Assembly: GCF_000696385.1 (NCBI RefSeq)
Contig: NZ_JJMN01000046.1
Location: 124,001 to 188,000 of the forward strand
Origin: Vibrio metoecus
GTDB taxonomy: Bacteria; Pseudomonadota; Gammaproteobacteria; Enterobacterales; Vibrionaceae
Direction: 5' to 3'
Length of the DNA stretch: 64,000 bases
Positions 51,098 to 60,211 of the stretch are shown piece after piece; the first letter of the stretch is position 1, and each line of letters begins with the position of its first letter. The notes beneath the pieces are model-generated. The model was not told the DNA's origin. It searched no databases and saw only the letters and a list, made by a program, of their open reading frames with translations. The position numbers were made by a program, and so were the translations under genes.

Positions 51098-51117
51098 ATG
51101 AGCAAAATTTTGCTCAT
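51098..51117. promoter_or_regulatory. Distal 20-bp perfect palindrome
   Basis: ATGAGCAAAATTTTGCTCAT is a perfect palindrome overlapping the last codons of the dctD-like gene. It lies about 210 bases upstream of the sigma54 element and pairs with the near-copy at 50951-50970. Confidence 0.6.
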
Positions 51118-52466
51118 TCCTCCTGCGCAGTAAAATCTCCGCGGATCAAACCAAACTTCTGCATTTTCTGATTCAGGGTGCGCCTAGGCAGATCCAGCTC
51201 TTTCATCACTTCACTGATGTTACCTTGATGGCGATGCAGCGCCTGAGCGATCACTTTACGTTCAAAGTTGTGCACTTGAATCGCCAGCGGTAACCCCGCC
51301 GAGGCTTCTTCTTCAGTCATTCCCGGACGTGAAACCAGAATTTCCCCAACACTGATGGTGTCATCCAGCGCATAACGCAGCGCGACATTGCGCAGCTCGC
51401 GCACGTTGCCCGGCCAACGATAAGTGAGCAGCGCCAACCGATCCGCTTCACTCAGGCTGCGCCAAGTCGGTTTCACTTGTACGCAGAAGTGTTCAAACAG
51501 CAGCAAAATATCGTCTCCTCGCTCACGCAGCGGCGGTAAATACAACTGCGCGACATTGAGACGATAGAACAGATCTTGGCGAAATTCCGCGTGCTGCCGC
51601 AGCTCTTCCTTAGCCGCCGCAATCACACGTAAATCAATGGTGATCTGCTGATTACTGCCCACCCGCTCCACCACATGATCTTGCAGCACGCGGAGCACTT
51701 TCACTTGCATGGCCAGTGGCATGCTCTCAATTTCATCCAGAAACAGCGTGCCTTTATCGGCCAATTCAAGTTTGCCAATCCGCCGCTTTACCGCACCAGT
51801 AAACGCGCCCGCTTCATGGCCGAACAGTTCACTTTCAAACAAGTTTTCTGGGATCGCGCCACAGTTGATCGCCACAAACTGACCACGCTGACGCTCACTG
51901 GTTTGATGCAGACACTGCGCTACGAGTTCTTTGCCACAACCAGTTTCGCCATAAATGATCACGTTGGTATCCATCGCTGCGACTTTGGCGATTTGCTCGC
52001 GCAGCTGTTGAATCGGCTTACACTGCCCAATCAAGATCTGCTCTAACCCTTTGGCAGAGGCAAGATAGTGGGCACGCGATTGTGATGACAGTGCGTTTTG
52101 GTACTGACTGACCGCTTGCGCCACGGTGTTGGCAAGGCGTTCTGGTTGAAATGGCTTCTCAATAAAATCGAACGCACCTTGATGCAGCGCTTTCACCGCC
52201 ATGTCGACATCACCATGTCCAGTGATCAAAATTACTGGCGTTAGTGGCTGCACATTTTTCAACGCCACCAACAGACTCAATCCATCAGTATCGGGCAGGC
52301 GCACATCACTCACCACGGCGGCGAAATTCTGCTGCTCAATCGCCTCTAACGCGGATGCGCCATCAGCAAACATCGCCACGTCAAAACCCGCCAGTTGTAA
52401 CCACTGGCCTGTGGCTTGACGCACAATGTCGTCGTCCTCAATCAATGCAATCCGTTGGCTTTCCAC
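51114..52466 (-). CDS. DctD-like sigma54-dependent response regulator
   Basis: 450 residues. Receiver domain (1-~120) with acidic EDDD, phospho-acceptor Asp in AAVVSDVRLPDTDG and Lys in FIEKPFQ. AAA+ domain with Walker A GETGCGKE, sigma54 loop GAFTGA and Walker [11 protein letters not shown]. The C-terminal Fis-type helix-turn-helix has GNISEVMKELDLPRRTLNQKM. It uses a GTG start with AGGGG before it. It should activate the sigma54 promoter at 50886-50900 when phosphorylated by the kinase encoded divergently at 52756. The name DctD reflects family; the signal may be a C5 acid rather than C4-dicarboxylates. Confidence 0.9.
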   Translation of the reverse strand: MESQRIALIEDDDIVRQATGQWLQLAGFDVAMFADGASALEAIEQQNFAAVVSDVRLPDTDGLSLLVALKNVQPLTPVILITGHGDVDMAVKALHQGAFDFIEKPFQPERLANTVAQAVSQYQNALSSQSRAHYLASAKGLEQILIGQCKPIQQLREQIAKVAAMDTNVIIYGETGCGKELVAQCLHQTSERQRGQFVAINCGAIPENLFESELFGHEAGAFTGAVKRRIGKLELADKGTLFLDEIESMPLAMQVKVLRVLQDHVVERVGSNQQITIDLRVIAAAKEELRQHAEFRQDLFYRLNVAQLYLPPLRERGDDILLLFEHFCVQVKPTWRSLSEADRLALLTYRWPGNVRELRNVALRYALDDTISVGEILVSRPGMTEEEASAGLPLAIQVHNFERKVIAQALHRHQGNISEVMKELDLPRRTLNQKMQKFGLIRGDFTAQEE

Positions 52467-52482
52467 ACTTGACCCCTTGTTC

Positions 52483-52612
52483 TATACCCAAACAACTTGG
52501 AGTTGCAGGTAGGCGGCAAGTGAGTGAGTCCCCATGAGCATAGATAGACTATGTGATTGGGGTGAACGAACGTAGCCAACACCGCTGCAGCTTCAAGTAG
52601 GAAGGGTATACT
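52483..52612. repeat. ERIC-type intergenic repeat, copy 1
   Basis: A roughly 130-base imperfect palindrome. It contains TGATTGGGGTGAACGAACG, close to the ERIC core (GACTGGGGTGAGCG), and ends in ATACCC-type terminal repeats. It lies between the divergent dctD-like and dctB-like genes, in opposite orientation to the copy at 60050-60175. Confidence 0.82.
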
Positions 52613-52755
52613 TGTTGTGCGGCTAAAGTAAGCAAATTTGTCGAGCTTGGAAAGGAGCCGCCTCTCACTTCTGAGTTACCCGTCATTAACATTTATCGCT
52701 TTCGTTGCTAAGTTGAACCGTCAAGCTCGGTGCTCGTTTTAAATAGGGAAATGCT

Positions 52756-54810
52756 TTGAAGCTCAATAAAGCAAGTTGGATAGTGTTGGGGATTTTACTG
52801 CTGATCGCGGTGCGATGGGGCTCGCATTCCGTCAGTGAAAACTGGCAATTGGGGCAAGCGCAGCGCCACGGCGAGCAGCGTTTGCTTGATTACATCAGTG
52901 ATGTGAGGCGCACCCTAAGCCGCTTTTATCATTTGCCCTACCTGATGACCAATGAAGCCAACACGCTCAAACTGTTTCAGGGCGATGATCGCCCGCAAGC
53001 CCAATTACAGCAACAATTGGCGCAGCTCGATAAAGCCGCGAATACCAAAGGTTGGTACATACTAACCCTCTCCGGATCCGTGTTAGCGGCCAGTAAAAAT
53101 GCCGAAAGCTGGAAGCTCTCTGATGGTAAAGCCATCATCAACAAAATTTTGCAGCAGCGTGAAGGGATTTCGATTGTCACCAAATCCGTTGGCACTAAGC
53201 CTATTTACTTTGTGGCCGCCCCTGTTTACTTAGATTTGGAAATCATAGGCGCTGTTGCAGTACAAGTGGATTTAAATGTATTGGCTGATCAATGGTTCGC
53301 TAGCGATGAGTTGATCTTATTCCAAAACGCCAGCCGCCACTATTTTCTCTCCAGCAGCGCACTGTACAGTGCCGATTGGATTGCCACCCATCCTGAAGTC
53401 GCGGAAGCGGCACAAAGACGCACCCTATTTGATAGCACACGCATCACACTGTGGAATGTCGAACAAGCCCCTTACCTTGCTCAATCCGTCACGCTGGATG
53501 ACCTGAATTGGACGATTACTTATCTGACACCACTCAAGACCATCAATGCCACGGTGATGTGGATCAGCACCAGTTCTGTCGTAGTCGTTTTATTGCTGCT
53601 GTTACTGGCACGGCTGCGTTATGAGCAGTATCAAAAGCGCCTCAGTGAAGCCAAGATTCAACAAGTGTTGTTTGAGGCCGAAGAGCGCCAACGCAATATG
53701 ATCAACAAAACCCACGTTGGGCTGCTGCTGATCGATGGACAAGGCCGCATTGAAGAGATCAATCCGATGGCGAAGCGCTATTTTAGCCTCTCGGAAAGTA
53801 TGGTGCGTCAGCTGCAAGCGTGGTCGCTGTTTGATACTGGAAACCCGAATGCCACCGTGCCACTGCTGCTGAAAAATCTCACTCGGCACCAAGAACTGGC
53901 CGACATCACCAACGTGGAAACGGTCGCTCGGCGCAGTGATGGCAGTTTGTTTCCGGTACTGTTCTCCCTGATTGCGGTCAGTTGGAAAGATCGCCGCCAC
54001 TATTTGGTGACACTGATTGATATCAGTAAACGCAAGAAAGCGGAAATCGCACTTCAGAATGCCAACCGCGATTTGCAACAGCGGGTGGAAGAGCGCACCG
54101 CAGCGCTGAAATCCGCTCAACAAGAGCTGATTGAAACGAGCAAAATGGCGGCACTGGGACGTATGTCGAGTGCGATCACCCATGAGATCAATCAACCCCT
54201 CACCGGTTTGCGTACTCTACTTTCGAGCAACGAATTGCTCCTTGAACGCGGTGAAACACAACTGCTCAAAGCTAATACGAAACTGGTGCATTCTTTGATT
54301 GATCGTATGGCGGCGATGACTTCCCAACTCAAATCCTTCGCGTTCAATCGACCCGATGCTTTGCAAGCCATCTCGCTGCCCGATGCACTACAGGAGATTT
54401 TGCGTATCCATCAAGCGCGCTTAACTCCGGTGGATGTTCGAGTTCGGCTTTCTAGCGATCTGCCGTTGGTGATGGGAGAAGAGCAACGCTTGCGCCAAGT
54501 GCTCGGTAATTTGGTGTCGAATGCGTTAGATGCGATGAGTCAAACCTTAGAACCGAAGCTCAGCATTAGCGCCGTGAGTGAAGAACAGCAAGTGATCGTG
54601 CGCGTGAGCGATAACGGCTGTGGTATTGCACCAGAACTCTTAACCACCATGTTTGAACCGTTTCAAACCAGTAAGAAAATGGGCGAAGGATTAGGGCTTG
54701 GTCTAGCGATTGTCGCCAATAGCCTGCGAGATATGCAAGGCAGTATCGTGGCAACGAATAATCCTGATGCGGGCATGAGCTTTGAAATCCGCTTACGCGC
54801 CGCCCAATAG
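52756..54810 (+). CDS. DctB-like sensor histidine kinase with PAS domain
   Basis: 684 residues. TM1 is at about 7-23 and TM2 near 270-290, flanking a periplasmic Cache-type sensor domain. A PAS domain lies near 310-430 (GLLLIDGQGRIEEINPMAKRYF, then RHYLVTLIDISKRKKAE). The HisKA domain has SSAITHEINQPLTGLR with the phosphorylated His, and the ATP-binding part has NLVSNALDAM, DNGCGIAPEL and GEGLGLGLAIV. The start is TTG 52756 after AGGGAAA, since no in-frame ATG precedes TM1. It probably senses the external acid that the TRAP system imports and phosphorylates the regulator encoded divergently. Confidence 0.9.
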   Translation: MKLNKASWIVLGILLLIAVRWGSHSVSENWQLGQAQRHGEQRLLDYISDVRRTLSRFYHLPYLMTNEANTLKLFQGDDRPQAQLQQQLAQLDKAANTKGWYILTLSGSVLAASKNAESWKLSDGKAIINKILQQREGISIVTKSVGTKPIYFVAAPVYLDLEIIGAVAVQVDLNVLADQWFASDELILFQNASRHYFLSSSALYSADWIATHPEVAEAAQRRTLFDSTRITLWNVEQAPYLAQSVTLDDLNWTITYLTPLKTINATVMWISTSSVVVVLLLLLLARLRYEQYQKRLSEAKIQQVLFEAEERQRNMINKTHVGLLLIDGQGRIEEINPMAKRYFSLSESMVRQLQAWSLFDTGNPNATVPLLLKNLTRHQELADITNVETVARRSDGSLFPVLFSLIAVSWKDRRHYLVTLIDISKRKKAEIALQNANRDLQQRVEERTAALKSAQQELIETSKMAALGRMSSAITHEINQPLTGLRTLLSSNELLLERGETQLLKANTKLVHSLIDRMAAMTSQLKSFAFNRPDALQAISLPDALQEILRIHQARLTPVDVRVRLSSDLPLVMGEEQRLRQVLGNLVSNALDAMSQTLEPKLSISAVSEEQQVIVRVSDNGCGIAPELLTTMFEPFQTSKKMGEGLGLGLAIVANSLRDMQGSIVATNNPDAGMSFEIRLRAAQ

Positions 54811-54836
54811 TGGCAACGTGCTTGGTTAAAAAGAAA

Positions 54837-54861
54837 AACAGGTTGTACAAGACAACCTGTT
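54837..54861. terminator. Bidirectional terminator between the sensor kinase and LPMO genes
   Basis: AACAGGTTGT and ACAACCTGTT pair around ACAAG. T-runs follow on both strands, and it stands between two convergent genes. Confidence 0.85.
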
Positions 54862-54924
54862 TTGGCGAGTGACAGCCTCTTTTGACTGCATATCAACGCT
54901 CAGTTCGTCAAACAGGCAGCGCGC

Positions 54925-56096
54925 TTAACGCCACACACCCCATTCGCCTGTGGTTCCCGGCTCTTCACCTTGTGTCCACCACTGGGCAGTCCAGCTCTTG
55001 CCTTTATGAGTGACGACCGCGCCAGCGGTATAAGTCTTGCTCTTATCCCATGCATTTTCGGGTTGGGTCGGTGGCGTGGTATCTCCCTTCGTCAGCGATA
55101 AACGGTAAGTGAGGTTACTGTTTGGCGCAAAGACTTGGTTGGCGTACAGATTTTGCGTATCAAACATGTAGTGGTTCATCTCTTGGTGCCAAATACCAAT
55201 AAACCATTCACCGTTTTTGAGTTGATTGAACTGACCCGCGAGCTCGGCAGGCCAAGTCTCCAAATTGTTGGCACGGATTGGCAAGGCAATATCTGTTCGT
55301 TTCCATACCCGTCGCATCAAATGTTCGCAAGCGAACACTGTCTCCGACTTCAACAGGGCCAAACCCTTGTGGTACGTAGTAACCCAGAGCGGTGAGCGTA
55401 GCCGGATCGGTCGGGTCAGTCGGATCTGGTGGCGTTGTGGCTCCGCCAAAGGTAATGTCACTGCAGTTGTAAAAGCCTTCACCACCTGCATCTACCCGCT
55501 GCCAGCGCGTGTAAAGAATCGCATCACCGCTGCGATCTTGTGGACAAGGTGACTTTGAAACGGTATTTTTTATCACTTCCCGCAGCCACATCATCCGAGC
55601 TGCCCACCAATTCCAAGTCATCCCACGTCAGTGGCTTGGTGTGGTCGTAAGTCGCTTTAGTTAAGTAAAATTGCCAATACGAGGGATTGTGAGGGGTCGC
55701 CGCATGGAATACGACCTCAATTTGACCATTGGCATCTAGGGTGATTCCGTTTTTTTGCCAATGGGCGGAAGGCACATTCAAGCCCGCTTTGGCTTTATCG
55801 CCCGCCGAACAGAGCTCGCCATCTTTCACCACCGCTTTTACCGCGGCCATATCCCGATACTTCTGCACATTGGCCGATATTTCATTGCGCTGCACAAACG
55901 GAAACGCGCCAGAAACATCATAGGCCGCCTGACAAGCCTGATTTGGAATCGCGTTATCCCAAAAACCGCCGTCAAGGTAACAGGTGTTTTGCCTTGCGCT
56001 TGGGAATTCCACCCAACCATGCGCTTGCGCCTGCGGAGCCGCCAAAGCCCCCAACATTACTGAACCTAGCGCACTGATTTTTAGTCCATATTTCAT
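54925..56096 (-). pseudogene. AA10 LPMO-like (spindolin) chitin-binding protein, broken by two +1 frameshifts
   Basis: Corrected length is about 389 residues. A signal peptide ends at QAQA, so the mature protein starts HGWVEFPSARQ with the N-terminal His needed for the copper brace of lytic polysaccharide monooxygenases; the second brace His is in TPHNPSYWQFYLTK. A domain ending in CSDITFGG is followed by a Pro/Thr linker, a second domain and a C-terminal CBM5/12 (AGAVVTHKGKSWTAQWWTQG). It should bind, and may oxidise, chitin outside the cell. The frame breaks at A-run 55546-55547 and T-run 55300-55302; removing one base at each joins [17 protein letters not shown] and [15 protein letters not shown]. 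Confidence 0.88.
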
Positions 56097-56532
56097 GATT
56101 TTTCCTTATTGATCCTGACTTATTCTTTATCACCACTTTTGTTTACAAATGGCTAACAAAAGCTAGCAATAACCAGAAAAAAGCGTGTCAATTCCAACTC
56201 AAAGCCCAAAGGAAAATGATCAATTTGCTGCCTACTTTCCAGCCCCCGCTTGTAACAGCGACCTATTGCGCCAAGCCTTCGAGTCACTTCAAACTCTGTT
56301 ACGCTCGCCAAATCGAGGGGCATGACAGGATGAAATTTAGCTAACGACTAACAGTGTCAATAAAACCACCACCAACTCACCCTATATCAAAAATTCCAAC
56401 CGTACTTTTTCAAAAGCTTTACGCTTCCTGACGGACTCTTTACACAGTGAGCGTTAGGATGAAACGGTGTTATTCAAACAAGGACACCTCTTGCTAAGAG
56501 ATGTCGCTCACTCAATCAAAAGGACAACTATC
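56097..56532. other. Divergent intergenic region upstream of the LPMO and DUF3316 genes
   Basis: 436 bases with no gene that I can support. It should contain promoters for the LPMO-like gene (minus) and the DUF3316 gene (plus). No operator is recognisable. Confidence 0.45.
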
Positions 56533-56880
56533 ATGAAAAAAATTATTCTAGGTCTGACTACCTTAGTCGTTAGTGCAGGTGCTTTTGCGGGTCTCGAAAC
56601 GAATCACAATGAGCGCACATTATATGCGGGCGTATATTCCAGTCAGGAACAAGCCTATGTGGCTGGCTTTCAAAAGCTGGATCAGTTGAAGGCTCTGCCA
56701 TCACAAAAACTGGCGAATGAGCTTTTACTACAAGATGCGGCTCTACAACCTAAAACCTTAAAAATTGATAGCAGTGAAGTGCAAGTTCAAGCCTTTTCTC
56801 AGCAACGTGGTACTGTCCAATACCGCGCTATAGTGAAGGTTGATTACCAATATCAATCCCGTGAAAATCGTCGCGCTTAA
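56533..56880 (+). CDS. DUF3316 family exported protein
   Basis: 115 residues. A signal peptide ends at GAFA-G (about residue 19). The mature part (LYAGVYSSQEQAYVAGFQKLDQL ... VQYRAIVKVDYQY, quoted in two pieces) fits the small Vibrio DUF3316 family of periplasmic proteins, whose function is unknown. The start at 56533 follows AAAAGGA, and the signal peptide begins there; the open frame begins 22 codons earlier without a ribosome site. It is monocistronic, and a small hairpin (GATGGCA...TGCCATC, about 56888-56908) follows the stop. Confidence 0.72.
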   Translation: MKKIILGLTTLVVSAGAFAGLETNHNERTLYAGVYSSQEQAYVAGFQKLDQLKALPSQKLANELLLQDAALQPKTLKIDSSEVQVQAFSQQRGTVQYRAIVKVDYQYQSRENRRA

Positions 56881-56967
56881 ATCTCTGAGATGGCAATGGA
56901 ATGCCATCACCCCACCCTCTTTTCACATCACAACACCACTCTCCGTCCTCTCTTGCATTGCTCCATT

Positions 56968-56990
56968 AACGAAAACATTTCATTTTCGTT
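56968..56990. promoter_or_regulatory. Distal GlpR-like inverted repeat upstream of glpT
   Basis: AACGAAAA and TTTTCGTT are spaced by seven bases. Each arm resembles half of the GlpR operator (AWCGMACA / TGTKCGWT type) but is not exact. Confidence 0.35.
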
Positions 56991-57126
56991 CAATTTTCAT
57001 TTGATTTCAGATGAAAATTTCGCCCGCATAAAATCTATGGAATTGCGCCAAATCGATAAATTTTGCGATTAAAGTCAACAAAAACGAAAATTTACAATTT
57101 GTTTTTATAAGTAAAATAATTCACGT

Positions 57127-57142
57127 GCCACATCAATCACAG
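57127..57142. promoter_or_regulatory. CRP-like site upstream of glpT
   Basis: TGCCA-CATCAA-TCACA keeps one perfect CRP half-site and a partial one at six-base spacing. Glycerol-phosphate uptake is commonly under CRP control. Confidence 0.4.
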
Positions 57143-57179
57143 TAATAACAATTAATAAACATAACAATCACCTCACTTT

Positions 57180-57204
57180 CGAACGAAAGCAGTTTGTTCG
57201 TTCG
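57180..57204. promoter_or_regulatory. GlpR-like operator in the glpT leader
   Basis: CGAACGAA and TTCGTTCG are perfect inverted copies spaced by nine bases. The arms resemble the TTCG/CGAA cores of GlpR operators. It lies about 150 bases before the glpT start. Confidence 0.45.
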
Positions 57205-57350
57205 CTCCTTTCTTTACGTTTTCACACTCAATCCTCTCTTTGAGTCAACAAACCGTAAAGGAAGATACAACTCAAACGATTGGAAACGGTATCGAAAACA
57301 TCGCAACCAATCTGTTGGGGAATACCATCGCCAAAGACAATGAGGTCATT

Positions 57351-58709
57351 ATGTTCGAGCTCTTCAAACCGGCTGCGCATACGCAGCGGCTGCCATCCGA
57401 TAAGGTGGACAGCGTCTATTCACGCCTTCGTTGGCAACTCTTTATCGGTATTTTTGTGGGGTATGCCGGTTACTATCTAGTCCGTAAAAACTTCAGTCTG
57501 GCTATGCCTTACCTTATCGAACAAGGTTTTAGCCGCGGAGATCTAGGGGTCGCCCTTGGTGCGGTTTCTATCGCTTATGGTCTGTCTAAATTTTTAATGG
57601 GCAACGTTTCAGACCGCTCTAACCCTCGTTACTTCCTCAGTGCGGGTCTACTTCTTTCGGCACTAGTGATGTTCTGCTTCGGCTTTATGCCGTGGGCAAC
57701 CGGCAGCATTACTGCGATGTTTATCCTGCTGTTCTTAAACGGCTGGTTCCAAGGCATGGGTTGGCCTGCTTGTGGACGTACTATGGTGCACTGGTGGTCA
57801 CGTAAAGAACGTGGCGAGATCGTGTCGGTATGGAACGTCGCCCACAACGTCGGTGGTGGTTTAATCGGTCCAATCTTCCTTTTGGGCTTGTGGATGTTCA
57901 GTGACGACTGGCGTGCCGCATTCTATGTACCCGCTTTCTTTGCGGTTCTGGTTGCCATTTTTGCCTGGGTCATTATGCGTGATACACCGCAATCTTGTGG
58001 CCTACCACCGATTGAAGAGTACAAAAACGACTATCCCGATGATTACGACACCTCACATGAAAATGAGATGAGTGCAAAAGAGATTTTCTTTAAGTACGTG
58101 TTCAATAACAAATTGCTGTGGTCGATTGCGATTGCTAACGCCTTCGTTTACCTGATCCGCTACGGTGTACTTGACTGGGCTCCGGTTTACCTTAAAGAAG
58201 CCAAACACTTCACGGTTGATAAATCATCATGGGCTTACTTCCTGTACGAATGGGCAGGCATTCCGGGTACTTTGCTGTGTGGTTGGATTTCCGACAAAGT
58301 GTTTAAAGGCCGCCGCGCGCCAGCGGGCATCCTGTTCATGGTGTTGGTAACGCTCGCCGTTCTGGTTTACTGGTTTAACCCAGCAGGCAACCCAACTGTG
58401 GATATGGCCGCTCTGGTCGCGATCGGCTTCCTGATATACGGCCCTGTGATGTTGATTGGCCTTTACGCCCTTGAACTGGCTCCAAAGAAAGCCGCCGGTA
58501 CAGCGGCAGGTCTAACCGGTCTATTTGGCTACTTAGGTGGCGCAGTAGCAGCTAACGCCGTATTGGGTTACACCGTTGACCACTTCGGCTGGGATGGCGG
58601 CTTCATGGTATTGGTTGCCTCTTGTGTACTCTCCGTGCTCTGTTTGATTTACGCTTTTGTGGGCGAACGCGCTCATCATAACGACAAGCTCAAACAAGCG
58701 ACCATTTAA
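57351..58709 (+). CDS. glpT: sn-Glycerol-3-phosphate:phosphate antiporter
   Basis: 452 residues, the same length as E. coli GlpT, with twelve membrane helices of the major facilitator fold. Signature segments are [26 protein letters not shown], and [21 protein letters not shown] with its phosphate-binding Arg. It exchanges external glycerol-3-phosphate for phosphate across the inner membrane. The start ATG 57351 aligns with E. coli (MFELFKPA...RLP) and has GAGG nearby; the longer frame begins with TTG at 57240 inside the leader. Probably cotranscribed with glpQ. Confidence 0.95.
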   Translation: MFELFKPAAHTQRLPSDKVDSVYSRLRWQLFIGIFVGYAGYYLVRKNFSLAMPYLIEQGFSRGDLGVALGAVSIAYGLSKFLMGNVSDRSNPRYFLSAGLLLSALVMFCFGFMPWATGSITAMFILLFLNGWFQGMGWPACGRTMVHWWSRKERGEIVSVWNVAHNVGGGLIGPIFLLGLWMFSDDWRAAFYVPAFFAVLVAIFAWVIMRDTPQSCGLPPIEEYKNDYPDDYDTSHENEMSAKEIFFKYVFNNKLLWSIAIANAFVYLIRYGVLDWAPVYLKEAKHFTVDKSSWAYFLYEWAGIPGTLLCGWISDKVFKGRRAPAGILFMVLVTLAVLVYWFNPAGNPTVDMAALVAIGFLIYGPVMLIGLYALELAPKKAAGTAAGLTGLFGYLGGAVAANAVLGYTVDHFGWDGGFMVLVASCVLSVLCLIYAFVGERAHHNDKLKQATI

Positions 58710-58758
58710 GAGTACGCGTCATCAACAAATAACATCGTCAGTATAGCTTGTCCCCCTC

Positions 58759-58788
58759 GCCGCGCTCTTGCCTGATTAGGAGCGCGGC
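58759..58788 (+). terminator. Hairpin between glpT and glpQ
   Basis: GCCGCGCTC and GAGCGCGGC pair around a 12-base loop. No T-run follows, so it more likely stabilises the glpT mRNA than stops transcription. Confidence 0.5.
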
Positions 58789-58856
58789 AACTCAATATCC
58801 CCAACGAACATAAATGACATGTTCAGCACCTATGGGGAGTCACAAAAAAGGATTTC

Positions 58857-59927
58857 ATGATGCTAAAACCATTCTCGCTTTCTCTGCTGGCTCTGGCCTG
58901 CTCAACCTCGCTATTTTCAAGCATTCTTTCTGCAGAACCGTTAGTGATTGCTCACCGCGGAGCCTCTGGCTACTTGCCAGAACATACTCTAGAAGCCAAA
59001 ACACTGGCTTATGCGATGAAGCCGGATTACATCGAACAAGATGTGGTGATGACCAAAGACGATCAATTGGTAGTGTTACATGATCACTATTTGGATCGCG
59101 TCACCGATGTTGCAGAGCGTTTCCCCAATCGTGCACGAGCCGATGGCCGTTACTACGCGATTGACTTTACGCTAGCCGAAATTAAAACCCTGCGCGTGAC
59201 AGAAGGGTTCGACATTGATGCTCAAGGTAACAAAGTCGCGGGTTTTCCTGATCGTTTTCCGATCTGGAAAAGTGATTTCACCGTGCCGACTTTTGCGGAA
59301 GAAATTGAGCTGATCCAAGGGCTCAACAAAACGCTCGGTTATGACATCGGTATTTATCCTGAGATCAAAGCACCTTGGTTCCACCGTCATGAAGGCAAAG
59401 ATATTTCTCAAGCCGTTCTCAAGGTTCTTAAGCAGTATGGCTACGACAGCAAAGACGACAAAATCTATCTGCAATGTTTTGACCCTATCGAGCTAAAACG
59501 CATAAATGATGAGCTGCTGCCAGCGATGAAGATGGATCTCAATCTGGTTCAGCTACTAGCGTACACCGACTGGAATGAAACCATGGTTTATCAAGGTGAC
59601 CAAGCCACACCGTATGACTATGACTGGATGTTTGCCGAAGGCGGCATGACTAAAGTCGCGCAATACGCCGATGGCATCGGCCCGTGGAAACCTATGCTAG
59701 TTGATGATGCGTCAACCAAAGACAATATCATTATTAAGCCGTTGATGAAGCAAGCGAAAGAGGCTGGCCTCGTGGTGCATCCTTACACTTTCCGTGCCGA
59801 TAAAGGGCGCATTGCACCTTGGGCAGACAACTTCGAAGGGATGCTGGATGTGTTCTACAACCAAGTGAAAGTCGATGGTCTGTTTACGGACTTCCCTGAT
59901 AAAGCGGTGGCTTTCTTAAATCAATAA
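58857..59927 (+). CDS. glpQ: Periplasmic glycerophosphodiester phosphodiesterase
   Basis: 356 residues. A signal peptide ends near SILSA-E (residue 24). GDPD-family motifs are present: LVIAHRGASGYLPEHTLEA with the catalytic His, VVLHDHYLDRVT with the second His, and PEIKAPWFH with a metal-binding Glu. It hydrolyses glycerophosphodiesters from phospholipids to glycerol-3-phosphate in the periplasm, which GlpT then imports. It is close to E. coli GlpQ along its length, and AAAAGGA precedes the ATG. A hairpin (59959-59986) follows without a clear T-run. Confidence 0.94.
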   Translation: MMLKPFSLSLLALACSTSLFSSILSAEPLVIAHRGASGYLPEHTLEAKTLAYAMKPDYIEQDVVMTKDDQLVVLHDHYLDRVTDVAERFPNRARADGRYYAIDFTLAEIKTLRVTEGFDIDAQGNKVAGFPDRFPIWKSDFTVPTFAEEIELIQGLNKTLGYDIGIYPEIKAPWFHRHEGKDISQAVLKVLKQYGYDSKDDKIYLQCFDPIELKRINDELLPAMKMDLNLVQLLAYTDWNETMVYQGDQATPYDYDWMFAEGGMTKVAQYADGIGPWKPMLVDDASTKDNIIIKPLMKQAKEAGLVVHPYTFRADKGRIAPWADNFEGMLDVFYNQVKVDGLFTDFPDKAVAFLNQ

Positions 59928-59958
59928 TGCTTTAAATTGACATTATCGCCAGTCAGCG

Positions 59959-59986
59959 AATAAGCGAGGGACACCTCGCTTATTCA
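59959..59986 (+). terminator. Hairpin downstream of glpQ
   Basis: GAATAAGCGAG and CTCGCTTATTC form an 11-bp stem. An A-run rather than a T-run follows on the plus strand, so its efficiency as a terminator is doubtful. Confidence 0.45.
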
Positions 59987-60049
59987 AAAAGGAAGTGAGA
60001 ACAATTGTCCTTTGGGTTGATAAGCATTGCAAAAATAGAATCTCATATA

Positions 60050-60175
60050 CCCTTCCTACTGAAGCTACAGCGGTGTTGGCTACGTTCGTTCACCCCAATC
60101 ACATAGTTTATCTATGCTCATGGGATTAACTCTCTTGCCGCCTACCTAGCAACTCCAAGTAGTTCTGGTATAGAG
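60050..60175. repeat. ERIC-type intergenic repeat, copy 2
   Basis: About 125 bases, including GAAGCTACAGCGGTGTTGGC, CACCCCAATCACATAG and ATGCTCATGGG. It matches the reverse complement of the copy at 52483-52612 with scattered differences. It stands between glpQ and the pepsin-like gene. Confidence 0.82.
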
Positions 60176-60211
60176 ACACCTAACCAAATGTTCAAAAATG
60201 ACATGGTACAA

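Noticed and set aside
54925..55621. Two separate small chitin-binding genes downstream of the LPMO domain
   Set aside because: The three partial frames become one continuous protein after removing two single bases.
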